Notes under the pieces: model-generated
Database searches by the model: none
Seen by the model: only the letters and a program-made list of their open reading frames with translations
Told to the model about the DNA's origin: nothing
Program-made: the position numbers and the translations under genes
Source of the DNA: Sialis fuliginosa
Taxonomy: Eukaryota; Arthropoda; Insecta; Megaloptera; Sialidae
Assembly (NCBI GenBank): GCA_961205875.1
Contig: OY540822.1
Span: 10,108,501-10,172,500, forward strand
Length of the DNA stretch: 64,000 nt
Direction: 5' to 3'
Shown here: positions 22,636 to 34,975 of the stretch, piece after piece
Position numbering within the stretch: position 1 is the first letter of the stretch
Layout of the letters: the number at the start of each line of letters is the position of its first letter

Positions 22636-23039
22636 TTTTACTTCCATGTTTTGAAAAAAATGGAAGTATTGTAATACCGTCGAAAAATCGTGTCAGATTC
22701 TGATTGTACTACCTTCAAAACGTAAAGAAAAATTGATTTCCGCATGGCGGCTGTAAAAATGCACCGATCTGAATTATTTTTGGGGAAAATGTTTGTCTCA
22801 TTGAGTACTCCAGACCTATTGATTTTGGTATTAATCGGATTAGGGGTTTTGGAAATTTCGAAATTTTGCAATTTTTATCATCTAAAACTCTAAAAAGTGA
22901 ACGTTGCGAGTATTATCTCACTAATTTTGATAAGACTTGGTACATTTGTAGTTCAATTGAACCTAAGAGACATTTATTATTTGTACGTGCTTAAATAGTA
23001 GTACACCGTCAAAATTTCAATTTTAAATACTTATTAATA
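22636..23039 (+). repeat. Family B copy at the centre of the palindrome
   Basis: It starts TTTTTACTTCCATGTTTTG and runs to AAAATTTCAATTTTAAATAC. About 22421-22635, just before it, is unique AT-rich sequence. Confidence 0.8.
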
Positions 23040-23970
23040 TAATAGGTTTTAATTAAATTTCTGATTCGTTTTTCTATGAAATGTGTCATTTCAATGTACT
23101 CGTATTTATCAATTGAAAATATACAGTAAAGTGTGTTTACAGCATGCCTTCAAGGTTGTTTACTGTTATGCTATTTATAAAATATTAAATTGCAACTAAA
23201 ATGCATTAGACATTGATATTTGCAGTAATCAAAACACTGATTTCCATGTCAAAACATGTACTACATACAATTAAATGTTACGGATTTTAAAATTATGTTA
23301 TTGAAATGTTTAATTTTAACTTTGTAACGAGATATTTACTTTAAATAATTGTATGGTGGAGGGTACGTTTTAATTTTTACTTCCATGTTCTGAAAGAAAT
23401 GGAAGTATTGTAATACCATCGAAAAATCGTGTTCGAGATAATAACAGATTCTGATTGTACTAACTTCAAAACTTAAAGTTAATTTCCGCACGGCGGCTGT
23501 GTGTCTGGATGTAGAATTTTCTTTCGTTCACGATAACTACTGTAAAAATGCACCGATCTGGGGAACATGTTTGTCTCGTTGAGTACTCGAGACCTATAAA
23601 TTTTGGTGCTATTCGGATTAGGTGTTTTGAAAATATTCGAACTTTTGTAACATTTATCGTCTAAAAAGTGAACTTTGTGAGTATTATCTCAGTAATTTTG
23701 ATCACTTGGTACATTTGTAGTTCAATTTAACCTAAGGGACAATTTTTTTACAGCTATTGATGGAGTGAAAACCACTCTCAAAATTTTAATTTTAAATACT
23801 AATGTTGCCTTGGAGATAAATACAACTAAATTCAAATTGTCAGATTAGTTATTCTACGAATGTATATTATGTTTTTGACATTAGGACATGAGTTTTATTT
23901 CTGACAAATCCCATTGAAATTTTTCGTATATTAAAAGTCATGTATGGTTCTCCATACCGATATTTTTTGT
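23040..23970 (+). repeat. Family B extended copy, right arm of the palindrome
   Basis: The tail segment comes first (23040-23371) and then a family B body from TTTTTACTTCCATGTTCTG to GTATGGTTCTCCATACCGAT. The last 19 bp include the self-complementary end found in other copies. Confidence 0.85.
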
Positions 23971-24411
23971 TTGTTTTAGTAATTTTTTGTGTAAATGTAT
24001 TATGAAATATTTTAAGCCACATTAAGAACTAAACCTAAAACATAAAAGTTTTTTTAAATAACATATTAAGTTATATATATGTATGTACATATAAGGCTGT
24101 TATAACCATTTATAATATTTGAAATTATTCAGCTTTTTACCGTAGAGCTATTTTCAGTACGAAAGTATTTTTATTTGTTCAGAGAAATGAATAAATAAAT
24201 TTAATTTCTAATGTAAATTGAATTAGTGGCCACAAACAGATACAAAAAATCCAATAATGAAAAAACCAGCGCGAGTTATGAGAACAGAACAAAATTGAGC
24301 ACAACAGAACTGTATTAATATTTAATTGGGCCCATATATAACACAACAAATGTCTCTATAAATGACTATTTAAATTTTGACAATTAATAAATCTTGTTTT
24401 TATTAAAATAC
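23971..24411. other. Unassigned AT-rich sequence
   Basis: No gene or recognised repeat seen. Confidence 0.5.
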
Positions 24412-25095
24412 TAGCTGGGCCCGCGCAGCTTCGCTCTCGTGAACTACGGAATTATTATTGTTTCGGATTAAAAAAAAGTTGAATTAAGTACAAACACGAT
24501 TAGTTATTATTGTAATAAAAACCAAATAACACTTAAATTACCTATCTAGTAAAAACGAATCAAAACAAAAAGTAAAAATAATTTTTGTTCTGTTTTTTAG
24601 AAGTTAATTATTGAAAACAAAATAACAATTGACAATCAAAAGAATACCGGCTGTGATTATTCCCTCTGCCCTGCGTCTACTCGGCACGCCCCCTCCTTAC
24701 CGCACGCCGCGACACGGGTCATCATCGCACGAATAATATATTCTAGTATGCATTTATATTTCAAGATATTTTCTAAACTATACGACGAAATTGGATGCTG
24801 TAAAGGGCAAATTATATCTACATTAAGTACTTATGACGATGAAATCATTTATTTCGATAAGGATTAATGTTTTGCAGGTCATAAGTCCACGTAAACAGAA
24901 CCCAAATATTTTTAATTTTCTTTGTAACTTAAAAGCAGTCATTGTGGCTTGAATACAAAAGTTGGATATATGGTGTCGCGGACTTTATTGTATTATTAAT
25001 ACATTATTTTGTTCAATATTGAACGGTTTAGATAGCGTATTGCAAAACAGTGCGCCGACGGCAAAATTTTTTCCGATTAGATTTACTATTATCGT
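24412..25095 (+). repeat. Family K pieces (SINE-like)
   Basis: 24412-24470 has the head CTAGCTGGGCCCGCGCAGCT and the GGAATTATTATTGTTTCGG stretch. 24760-25095 is the body (AATTTGCCCTTTACA complement, TTCAATATTGAACGGTTTA, CGGCAAAATTTTTTCCG). Related copies are at 51357-51600, 51808-52160, 54820-55300 and 55315-55550. Such CCCGCGNCTTCGCTC heads are common at the ends of insect retroposons; the exact class is not settled. Confidence 0.65.
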
Positions 25096-25340
25096 TTGCA
25101 TAAATTTAGATTTAGATTGAAATTATCAAAAAATTTAAAATATACGAAGAAATAATCAGGTGCGTCTTAAGAAAAATTTCGAACTAATATTTTTTAGTAA
25201 AATTGTATAAAAATTAAATGGTTAACCAATTCTAAGTAATTTATCTGAGTATCGGTTTTTATTTAAATTATTCAATAATTAACTACCTTTGGTGAATTTA
25301 GCACGAGGAAGCACTATGCATTTACTTGGCAGATGATTTT
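25096..25340 (-). repeat. Dispersed repeat shared with 44876-45090
   Basis: TTAACTACCTTTGGTGAATT, TAGCACGAGGAAGCAC and TTTACTTGGCAGATG are the complement of 44876-44945; the match continues more weakly. A third short piece is at 21326-21375. Confidence 0.65.
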
Positions 25341-25985
25341 TTTTAATTTGCGTATTGTTTTGTATTACTTTAGCTAAAGTAACTGATAACAACTAAAAAA
25401 ACGTATGAAATTTCAAAAATTAAAAAATTTTCACAGACGAGTGAAAACTTTCAGTGAAATTGAAAAGTTATGAAACTTTTCACCTTTACATCACTTTAAT
25501 CTTATAGTCAGGGTCCTGGTTTTCCATCAAAAGAACATGAATTGTAATTTCCAAACAAATATGTATATTATTCGCTAGTTAAATCCGAATAATTAATAGT
25601 AATTAGTGGTCAGGAGAAGAGGAATAAGATGAATCTTTACTTTCTTATTTGAAAACTGGAAAAGATCTTTCGGGAAGTCAAATTAACAGATAAAAGAGGT
25701 TCATTTGAATTCCCTTCTTTCAGTATATATTTCGGGAAGCCTTGACAATCTTCAATTATCCTTCTTCGTTAAATTATTCTTCTCGCATGTTAAGTACCTT
25801 ACATTACGATTATCTGCCGGCTAAAAGTGGCACTCGAGATGTAGGCCAAGGGAGGTCGGGATGGGTGAAGATTGTTCATTATATTTGACACATACAACTA
25901 GCTAGCTATTGTTTAAAGCCCCATCTACACTTATAACATAACCAAATTAGCGAAAGTTACGGTCGAGTACATACTACATTTTATT
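25341..25985. other. Unassigned stretch
   Basis: No repeat was recognised. About 25600-25870 is of more mixed composition (GTGGCACTCGAGATG) and might be conserved intronic DNA. Confidence 0.5.
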
Positions 25986-25989
25986 TTAA

Positions 25990-26518
25990 CCCATTAACGC
26001 CCAAAACAAAAAAAAACATGCAGACGATATTTTTTAAATGAAATTAAGTACACATAACATACAATACATTTAACTAAATATTACAACAAAAACAATTTTT
26101 TGTATTTAGAAAAAAAAAATAACGGTGTGCATTTGTACGAGTGAATTTGGCAGATATGAAGCCTATTTTGTGTGAGACTGCTTTTCTGATATCATTTTTT
26201 TTTTTTTAGATAAATTACATTTAAAAAATCAAGTTATATTTATATTTAAATTATTCCATATAATTTAAACAAAATTCGAAATCACATGCTTCAGTTGGAT
26301 AAAATATATTAGCATATCACATGTCTCTATTCATATACAAATAATTCGCAGCAATTAAAACACGTTTAAACACTTATGAAACTAATAATGTTAAAAGATT
26401 TTGTTTGTTGTACTACTAGCATCTGATTTTTAAGGAAATATTGTGAATTAATATCCATAGAAAGCAACACGAATTATAAAATGAGGTTACACAAGTGTGT
26501 ACGGCGGGCGTTAATGGA
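25990..26518. mobile_element. TTAA-inserting MITE (piggyBac-like)
   Basis: The TIRs are CCCATTAACGCCC and the complement of TCCATTAACGCCC, with TTAA at 25986-25989 and 26519-26522. It is 529 bp and non-coding. piggyBac superfamily ends usually begin with CCC next to TTAA. Confidence 0.8.
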
Positions 26519-26522
26519 TTAA

Positions 26523-28155
26523 TAAGCGAGTACACGGAGAAAAATATTTCATAACAATCACTCAATTTTTAAAGAAATATATACTATTAGATTCACTTTA
26601 AGCGGGAGACAATTTTATAATTCTTTCATATTAATGATAATATAGATTGTAAAGGATCTATTGAAATTTTACTATGCTGCATATTAAAAAATAACAGTAT
26701 GGACACATCTCTGTCTTTTACACGTACACCACACTCTCTCTCTTCACTGTTTTTTTTATAGTTGCACTGGTGACCCCTATAACTAAATACATATATAAAT
26801 AAATTTTAAATGTATTGTTACTTACCGTTTGTTTGATTCTTTTAAAATCTTGTACTTATAAAAGCAAACTAAAAACACAGTACGGACGAGAGTTAACTTG
26901 CGTGTTTTTTTTTCTATACATTGCTAGGTCACGTGTTACTAAAATTACAATATGAATAGTATTTTTTGCCTGCAGGATCGAAATCTATATTATTGGTATA
27001 GTTTAATTTGTTATATTGTTAATTCTACACAATCGTAGTATTTATTGTATTGTCTTTTAATAAAAATCGGATAGAAAAGTGTACTAGCAATTGAAATGAA
27101 ACAATTTGTATAGCACTTAACAAATAATTCAACTTAAGAATAATTAATTAAATAAAACATGTAAATGATATTTACGAATACTTATAATAAAAAATTACAA
27201 TGGAGATTATAAAAATCGACAGTACAAGTTAAAGCTGATAGTATTTTTTGACACAAAAATGAAATTTTTAATCGGCTACTGTGATTTTTAATAAAAAGTC
27301 GACTCCATTTTTCTCCATGCAGCCTTCTTTCCCTTACAATCTTACCTTATACATCTAAATATTGATTGGAGGAGATAATGGGGGGGGGGGGGGTAAATCT
27401 GACTGTCAATTATTATTTATAAATCATTTTAAATTGCCTTGGTTTAGCTGGAATTTCTTGCTAATTTGGAAAACCCAAGCTATCTTCTTCTGAGAACTGA
27501 GGCATTAACAGAAATTAATCTGTGGCTTTGTATAGGTTTATGATTATTTCAAAAGGGTATACTACAAAAAATCCTGGAATCCCCCTAGCCTGCGCAGCTT
27601 GGTCTAAATTGAAAAGTAATTTTTTTAACATAATTATATAATTCAGATTTTAATTGGGTATAGAAAAAAATATGATATAAATGATATCAAATAATATTAG
27701 GAAAAAAAATGGTGTCATATGTATTAGGCTTTCGCTGTTGTTATTATTTAACACAATAAAACCTTTTTTTGAATCACTTCCTCGTTATTTACTTTTTCTA
27801 ACTTTTATCAAATAAATTTTAATGAAAAATCTTTTTTTGATAAACAAGATGTTTTCTTAACATTTAAATACAAGTTTCGACTCTATAATAGGACGATATA
27901 TTTCCTTTTTTTAGATATATGCAGTTCAGAAACGTAAAGTTTTTCCAAATAAACGGTGTAACTTTTAGAACGTTTGTCGTATAGTTTTTCCATATAGTTG
28001 ATTCGTGATCAGCTTACTAAAATTGTAGGAAGCACACGTTTTTTACTATTGTGTCCATTTTTTATTTTGTATAATAATTATTATGTTACATTTTTACAAA
28101 CGATCTTACAAGGGATATTTACTCGAATTATTTGCAATTAAATATATATTTATAA
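26523..28155. other. Unassigned AT-rich sequence
   Basis: No gene seen. A 14-G run is at 27380-27393. TACAAAAAATCCTGGAATCC then GCCTGCGCAGCTTGG near 27563-27602 may be a decayed retroposon head. Confidence 0.5.
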
Positions 28156-28400
28156 CTAGCGCATTGAACCCGGTGTTACCCGGGGATATTAATTTAATTA
28201 AACGAAAATTAATCTTACCCACCCGATATGCCCATCCAACATACTCACTTTACATACCACAACACATGGTTCACCGTGAATTTTTTTGTGAAATTTACAC
28301 AAAAATATACACCTAAACCTAACCTATTTATTAGTGAAAACCGGAATAAAATCCGTTCAGTAGTAAAATTATATTTTCAAACTCCCAGGAGACTGTTTCT
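28156..28400 (+). repeat. LINE-tail-like repeat
   Basis: CTAGCGCATTGAACCCGGTG then GTTACCCGGGGATA, and later AAAACCGGAATAAAATCCG and TTCAGTAGT, match 51628-51790. The AAAATCNGTTCAGTAG motif is widespread near 3' ends of insect non-LTR elements. The open frames over it (77 and 86 codons) have no domain. Confidence 0.6.
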
Positions 28401-29523
28401 TTATATTTCAATTTTCAATCAATATATGTATGTTAAAATATTTAATTGTTACATGTATCAACATAAAAATAAAATACTGAAACCGTAAATTATATAAATT
28501 CTTTATTCCATGGGTACTATGTTTTTATATAAATATCAGTTGTATGCTTTGACATCATGGAAACAAAACACGACTTGATAAAGATTTTTTTAATCTCTTG
28601 ATGTTAAATCATAGGTTTTCATAAAATATTAATATCCACGAACATGCACAGAAAAATTATCTAACTATTGATGAAAACACTGAAAACCGCATTGAAATCG
28701 GTTCAGAATTTATACATATATAGAGATAATAGTAATAGAGAACGTTATTTTCAATAATCTATGTTCCATTTATTTTATCAGTTAAATATGCAATAATACG
28801 TATATGAAAGTTCCGAGCACCTATGTCTAGGATTAATAATTATTAAATTGTTATTCTTGTATAAATTTGATAAACAGGATTACTCAAATTGATAAGTAAT
28901 TTTTGCGTGATTGAGACAAAGGCAAATAAACAAATAAGTTAAAAATACGTCACTTGCAGAAAAGAACTAATTTTGTATGTCTACCTTTTCCCTTTCCACT
29001 TGAACCGCCTTTGTTGTATATATTTTACATCTATATTTATTTATGAAAAACGTAAACCGTCGTTTGAAAAATAACATTTCTGAAAATCTATCATTTCAAT
29101 ACATATCCAAGATAACTCTGAATTATTGAATGGTTTTTCAATTAATTTCATATTTATTTTTTTAAATTCTCGGATTTTATATTGTAAGTTTAATAAGCAT
29201 AAAAAATTTAAATTAAATGCTAAAGTTCAATTTTCAAATCATAAAAGAATTTATATTTATATTTTTATTTGGTATTTAATATAACGTAAATGTCTATCCA
29301 TAATTTAATTACTTAAATAATTACTTGATTTAATTTTTATATTTTATTTTATAACTATCTAGGTTACCACCGCGGCTTCAACCGCGTGTATTTCGGCGTG
29401 TGTTTGTTTTCTAACTAAAATCGGTTCAGCCGTTTGATAGAGTACTTATTTATACCCAACTAATATTATGATATTAGGCTTTCTAATGCTTTTCTAAGAC
29501 CTATCGAAATCGATTCTATAGTT
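28401..29523. other. Mostly unassigned; two decayed retroposon tails
   Basis: AAAACCGCATTGAAATCGGT at about 28683 and CACCGCGGCTTCAACCGCGT with AAATCGGTTCAGCCGTTTGA at about 29368-29440 look like old LINE or SINE ends. The rest is AT-rich. Confidence 0.5.
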
Positions 29524-30135
29524 TTACTTCCATGTTCCGAAAGAAATGGAAGTATTGTAATACCTTATCGTACTACCTTTAAAACGTAAAGAAAAGTTAA
29601 TTTCCGCATGACGGCTGTACGTAGTTATGCAATTTTCTTTCGTTCACGATAACTACTGTAAAAATGCACCGATTTGAATTATTTTCAGGGAAAATGTTTG
29701 TCTCAGTGAGTACTCCAGACCTATTGAGTTTGGTTTATAATCGGATTAGAGGTTTTAGAAATATTCGAAATTTTGTACCTATTATTGTCTAAAAAGTGAA
29801 CGTTGTGGGTATTATTTCACCAATTTTGATAAGACTTGGTACATTGAACCTAATGGACATTTATTTTTTGTACGTGCCTAAACAGCCATTAAAAGGGTGA
29901 AAACCACCCTCAAAATTTGAATTTTAAATACTAAAAAAATACTTGAAAACAAATGCAACTAAATTCAAATTGTCAAATTAGTTATTCTACGAATGTTTTT
30001 GACATTAGGGCATTAAACTAATATTTATAATACAAAGGTGAATTTTATTTCTGTCAAATTCCATTGACATTTCTCATATATTATAAATAATTAACTTGAA
30101 AGTTATGTATGGTTCTCCATACCGATATTTTTAGT
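29524..30135 (+). repeat. Family B full-length copy
   Basis: It runs from TTTTACTTCCATGTTCCGAA to GTATGGTTCTCCATACCGAT, about 610 bp. The first 35 bp can form a small hairpin (CTTCCAT with ATGGAAG) and the last 20 can form another (TATGG with CCATA). It has no coding capacity and no clear long TIRs. Confidence 0.85.
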
Positions 30136-30830
30136 TCATTATTTGATTATATTGCCCATTTAACAGAAACATTTATCGATTCTGAAATAATTTATTGTAT
30201 ATTTGTCACTTATGAATATTAAATAATAAAATAAATTCCTGAAAATAAAGAAATGATTTATTCGCTTTTCCTAATTACCAATGTAAAAAAATTCGACATC
30301 AATAGGGCTGAAAACTGATTTATATTCGTAATAACAATTTACAAAAGTCCGACATGGATATAAATAATACGAACACGTCATTTTGCATTTAAAGAAGCAA
30401 TAAATCTAATATAATTTTTCTCGACTCGTTTACGAATTAAGGGGCGCGGAAAATCCCAATTCGATATAAGACCCAAACGGCTTAAATCGTCCATTAAACC
30501 CTCTACTGTTTTCCCACATACAGCTCTTTTTACTAATCTTTGGATTACCACGAAAGATGTTTTGTGGTGTCGACACGAGGTGGAGCTGCCAACACTCTGG
30601 TCTGCCTACGGGAGGTTGGGGTGGGGGTAGAGGGTAGAAGAAGGGACACAGAAGAAACACGGATACCAACTTATTTGTGCCACACTTGGATGATATAATT
30701 ATCTACAGTAAACGTTAGTTATTTTATGTTAATGTTGGTAATTGAGTTTTGATTTTCTTGACGATGTAATTCTTGAATTTACACCTAAATTCAAATCTAT
30801 TATTTTTTTTAATGAATGAAAATTAAATTA
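30136..30830. other. Unassigned stretch with a unique GC-richer block
   Basis: About 30420-30670 has balanced composition (AAGGGGCGCGGAAAATCCC, GGTGGAGCTGCCAACACTC). The 79-codon minus frame there (30430-30669) has no recognisable domain. Confidence 0.5.
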
Positions 30831-31382
30831 CTTCCATGTTCTTTTTAAATAATTTTTAATATATATGAGAAATTTCAATAAGATTTGTCAGAAATAAAAC
30901 TCACCTTTGTATTATAAATATTAGTTAGTCAAAAACATAATACAAATTCGTAGAATAACTAATCTGACAATTTGAATTTAGTTGTATTTGTTTCCAAGGC
31001 AACATGAATTAATTAGTATTTAAAATTAAAATTTTGAGGGTGGTTTTCACCCTTTCAATAGCTGTTTAGGCACGTATAAAAAATACATATCCCTTAGGTT
31101 CAATTGAACTACAAATGTACCAAGTCTTATTTTTATACGATAATAGGTACAAAATTTCGAATATTTCTAAAATCCCTAATCCGAATAGAATCAAAATTAA
31201 TAGGTCTGAAATACTCACCGAGAAAAGAAAATTTTACATCCAGACACACAGGCACACGCACAGCTGCCATAACTTTTCCTTACGTTTTGAAGGTAGTACA
31301 ATCAGAATCTGCTTTTATCTCAGACACGATTTTTCGACGGTATTACAATATTTCCATTTCCTTCGAAACATGGAAGTAAAAC
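30831..31382 (-). repeat. Family B copy
   Basis: It lies in reverse, ending TTCGAAACATGGAAGTAAAA. Two overlapping open frames of 91 and 100 codons run through it, but they only reflect the repeat. Confidence 0.85.
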
Positions 31383-32411
31383 ATTCTTCTAAGTCGTGTT
31401 CAATTGCAAATCTCTAGTTGTAATTATAATGCTATTTTCTTACTAAGAAATTGACAATAATTAATAATTTTTAATCAGAAATAGTTCCAAATATGATACC
31501 CTGATAATACCACATTTTATCTCATTTCCGAATTACAATGTCTTCATTGAGTGTAAAAATGTTCTTTTAATATAAAATATGTATTATGAAAATATGTGAA
31601 TAGGCGGAAAACAAACTTTTGAAATCAATAACAACTTTATTATTTATTTAAACCCAATAAAGGTCTTACAAAAAGAAAAATATAAACATTGTTATATGAA
31701 AAAATAAGTTAAATATGTATTGTATTTGTATTATACCGAATAAACATTTCTCAGAAATTGTTAATTTGCAGTCTTTTAAACATCTATCGCAATTCTTGAA
31801 AAAGAAATTGTTCTTTATGAAATATTAATAATCCATTAAAAAGATGAAACTGGCTTCAATTTTTACAAAATGACAGTGTCATGTTATAATATCTGATAGT
31901 CGTGTACCTAGGCGAGTATAAAGTGAAATTATTTTAAAATTTTATTCAAAAACAAAGAAATATTCGCAGAAGTGGAAAATTTTATACTTATAATTTTCTT
32001 CTGTAGGTTTTTGCGGCCGTTGTCCATATGAACTAATGCTTTCCATTTTGTCTTATTTTCTTACTTGACGATTCGAATGGAAATATTGATCTTGAAATAA
32101 AATTTTTTTATTTATTTTAAGATCAATATTTATTGAAATTGTAGAAAAAAAAATAAAATTTTTTGTCTTTATGAAAAATGACCCATATAGCTGTAAAACG
32201 TAAAATCACAATCTAGATATGGAATATGAGTACCAGGAATGCATTCATGAGTATTCTATATTTTTAGGTTTTTGAAAAATCGCAAAAATCTATGTATTTT
32301 AAATGAGAAAATCACTCTTTTCTGGTAATGGCCAATTTTTGAGATAGAGAGTTGAAACTTTTTCCACATTTTTTAAAACTATTTGAAGCTGAATTGGAGG
32401 GGGGGGTGGCC
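31383..32411. other. Unassigned AT-rich sequence
   Basis: AATATTGATCTT and its complement at about 32083-32130 form a small hairpin. No gene seen. Confidence 0.5.
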
Positions 32412-32865
32412 TAAGGCACTGGCATCAGTTTTGGAAATGACCCCAGTAATAGCTATTTTTTAATCAAATGTACTGAATTAGAAATATTTGTTGATATTTG
32501 ATTACTACCATTTCTGAATATTAATCTATATACATTTAACAGTCTTACAGCGTGATTTGATGACAATCGGTAAATAGGTGTCAAAATGGTGGATCATAGC
32601 AACTGCTTTACATTGTTTCAAATTTGACGATTCTTTCTTTTATATATTTTGTGTCGTAGTACTTATCATTTTACTAGTTTTACTTCAGTCATTACTGGAG
32701 AAAAAACATAAACACAATAAATGGTTATAATTTTAAAAAACAAACTATATTTACGTACTTTGGTAATTAAATTGATTAAATAAAGAGTTACTTGTTTGTG
32801 AGAATTATTTAAAAGAAACAGTAAACCTTGCTCTTATAGCGGCCATAACTGGTTCCAGTACCTTA
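32412..32865 (-). mobile_element. Family A copy f
   Basis: It starts TAAGGCACTGGCATCAGTT and ends ACTGGTTCCAGTACCTTA, 194 bp upstream of the DIP-like exon. An internal segment (the TAATTATTAGTATAATTTAT region) is deleted. Confidence 0.88.
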
Positions 32866-33058
32866 CTTGTTTTTTTTCTCACAATTGAAACGTGAAAATC
32901 CTCAGCATAGTAACTGTATATTGACTATAAAATGACGAACTATGTAACATTGAATGTTTGACGGGTGGTGGATGTGTAGGGGGCTATGGGTAAATGTAAG
33001 GGTAAGGGGCACAGTAGGATATCTAATAACACTAATTGTGGTCTGCTTCTGTTTACAG

Positions 33059-33165
33059 CTGAATCGGTGGATCCGATGTTTACTGATGTCATCGAGAATA
33101 TTACTGTCCCCACTGGACGTAATGTCAAGTTGGCCTGCTCCGTCAAAAACCTTGGCACGTACAAG
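33059..33165 (+). CDS. Internal exon of a DIP/lachesin-like immunoglobulin-superfamily gene
   Basis: The exon contributes 2 nt plus 35 complete codons and ends in phase 0. The peptide contains ENITVPTGRNVKLACSV and then NLGTYK. This pattern (acidic/Pro start, N-x-T-V-P-x-G-R, Cys in the B strand, NLG-x-YK before the missing VAW) is the N-terminal half of the first V-type Ig domain in Dpr-interacting proteins and lachesin-like molecules, which are GPI-anchored or secreted neuronal adhesion proteins. Cys26 of the exon is the B-strand cysteine of the Ig disulphide, and residues 13-15 (NIT) form an N-glycosylation sequon. The acceptor is strong (pyrimidine-rich stretch then TTTACAG, with CTAAT upstream as possible branch site) and the donor is AAG|GTAGGT. 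The frame is also open upstream, but that stretch does not look like protein. The next exon should begin with V-A-W; I did not find it in the 31 kb downstream. Assigning a specific DIP paralogue is not possible from 35 residues. Confidence 0.85.
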
Positions 33166-33483
33166 GTAGGTAAACCTTTCTCTCTCTCTCTATGTCTATT
33201 TATCTGGGTACTAACTTATACCTACTTTGATGTTTTAATATTTTATGAGTATGTAAGTACAATATCACAAATGCCGGTTTCGAAATTTAACAGCAATTGG
33301 ATTCCAAGAAGCAAAAATTTTCACGTAGTTTAATTAATTATATTATTAAACAAACAAATGTATATTTGAAACATATAAATTTTTTTTTGGTCCGGGGTAG
33401 AAAAGAACACTTTGTACCTTTATGTAATTTTCAATTTTTTAAATTAAAGAATGTATATTGAAATATTCAGGGAGTTTATTATT
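33166..33483. other. Intron start downstream of the DIP-like exon
   Basis: A CT repeat follows the donor. Nothing else recognisable. Confidence 0.6.
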
Positions 33484-33739
33484 AGAGATTGGAAAAATAG
33501 TTACTAGTTGAATTTTTTTTAGGAAAATAGTTGGTAAATGGTTTTTTTACGATTTAATAATAATTAGTGCAAACGAAGCAGAAAAAAGTGTCGCAAAAAG
33601 TTGGAAAGCTAGTTGCAAATAGTTGATATCAAATTGTGTTCACTCACACCAGTTTTCTGAAAACGGTGGAGATATGTAATAAAAAATTACAATAAATACA
33701 TTTTTACGCAATAGTTGAAAAACTATTTTTCCAATCTCT
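33484..33739. mobile_element. MITE with AGAGATTGGAAAAATAGTT TIRs
   Basis: The TIR AGAGATTGGAAAAATAGTT is perfectly mirrored at the right end. It is 256 bp with possible TA borders. A second, older copy is at 40449-40667. Confidence 0.88.
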
Positions 33740-34316
33740 AGTTATTATCTATAATGTATTCATTTAAAAAAATTATATTTAACTATATTCATGTATGGAT
33801 AAGTACATATTAGGACCGTACATGTATTTTGTTATAATATGCTTGTGATATTTTCATACAAAACATATTAAAATCTGATATAAAAGTATTAAATTTTTAT
33901 ATTATATTATTATACTGTCCATAGTTATAATAATACAATATGCATCCATATCGGTATTTTATTCAGTACGATACATGAACTGAAAAAATTAGAGAAACCA
34001 TAAAAAGGTACTTTGTGGATTTGAAATCATACATAAGTCTTTTGTACCAAATAATAGAGATAATACTGTTCTATATCATGGTGGAGATTACTTTGTGAAA
34101 TATTAATACATTTCATATTTAGATTCAATTTTAAAATTAATTTATATATGAAAGGCATTATTAAATACAATTAACAATAATAATTAAGCTGGTTATTTTA
34201 GTGATAACTTTATAATTAAAATCATTTTAAAATTTTAAATCTCTACTTTTCAAAATTGCAATTATTATAAGCCTTTCAAATTTGCGATCTCTATTGACAA
34301 AAATGTATAATTAAAA
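33740..34316. other. Unassigned AT-rich sequence
   Basis: No gene or repeat recognised. Confidence 0.5.
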
Positions 34317-34802
34317 TAAAGTAAAGGCACCAGTTATGACCACTATAAGGTTTACTGTTTTTGTGATTGACGGGCTTCTTTTTTGTAATTCTCATAAACT
34401 CATGTTACTAATAAAACAACTAACTCTTTATTTAATCAATTTAATTACCAAAGTCCGCAAATGTAGTATATTTTTTAAATTATAGTTTTTTCTCCAGTAA
34501 TGGATAAAGTAGAACCAGTAATGAGCACGCAGTGATGGACACTTGCACAAAATATAAACAATATAAAGTAGTTGCTATGATAATATAATAATTAATAAAT
34601 AAATTATACTAATAATTAGTTTAAATGTTCATTATTTTGATACCTATTGGCCGATTGTCATCAAATCACGCTGTAAGACAGTTAAATGTATATAGATTAA
34701 TATTCAGATGTGGTAGTAATCAAATATCAACACATATTTCTAATTCAGTACATTTAATTTGCCATTACTGGGGTCCTTGCTAAGACTGGAGCCAGTACTT
34801 TA
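34317..34802 (+). mobile_element. Family A copy g
   Basis: The left end is the variant TAAAGTAAAGGCACCAGTTA shared with copy o; the right end is GACTGGAGCCAGTACTTTA. Confidence 0.88.
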
Positions 34803-34898
34803 CTATGATATTATTGTCATTTTACGCGATGCGAATGAAGTTTGTAATGAATGTTGACAATTCAAGGAATTTAAATATCTATACTTTATTTCAGTTAA

Positions 34899-34975
34899 GA
34901 ATGCAGTGGTTGTCGGGGTTTTGACGGTATGAATCGTGCATTTTGCGGTCAAAAACCACGGCAACCACTGCATTC
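34899..34975. ncRNA. microRNA-precursor-like hairpin (candidate)
   Basis: The 5' arm 34899-34925 (GAATGCAGTGGTTG at its base) pairs with 34948-34975 over about 27 bp with one G-U type position, one mismatch and one bulge, leaving a 22-nt loop. Its length, GC content (higher than its surroundings) and clean loop fit a pre-miRNA, though a short MITE would look similar. CATTCTGCATTC at the 3' base is a small duplication. The strand is undetermined. Confidence 0.45.

Noticed and set aside
31104..31417. Two overlapping frames of 91 and 100 codons
   Set aside because: Both run through a family B repeat in different frames; neither is kept in other copies.
32986..33333. The full 115-codon frame over the DIP-like exon as one gene
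   Set aside because: Only 33059-33165 looks like protein, and clear acceptor and donor sites bound it; the flanks are intron.
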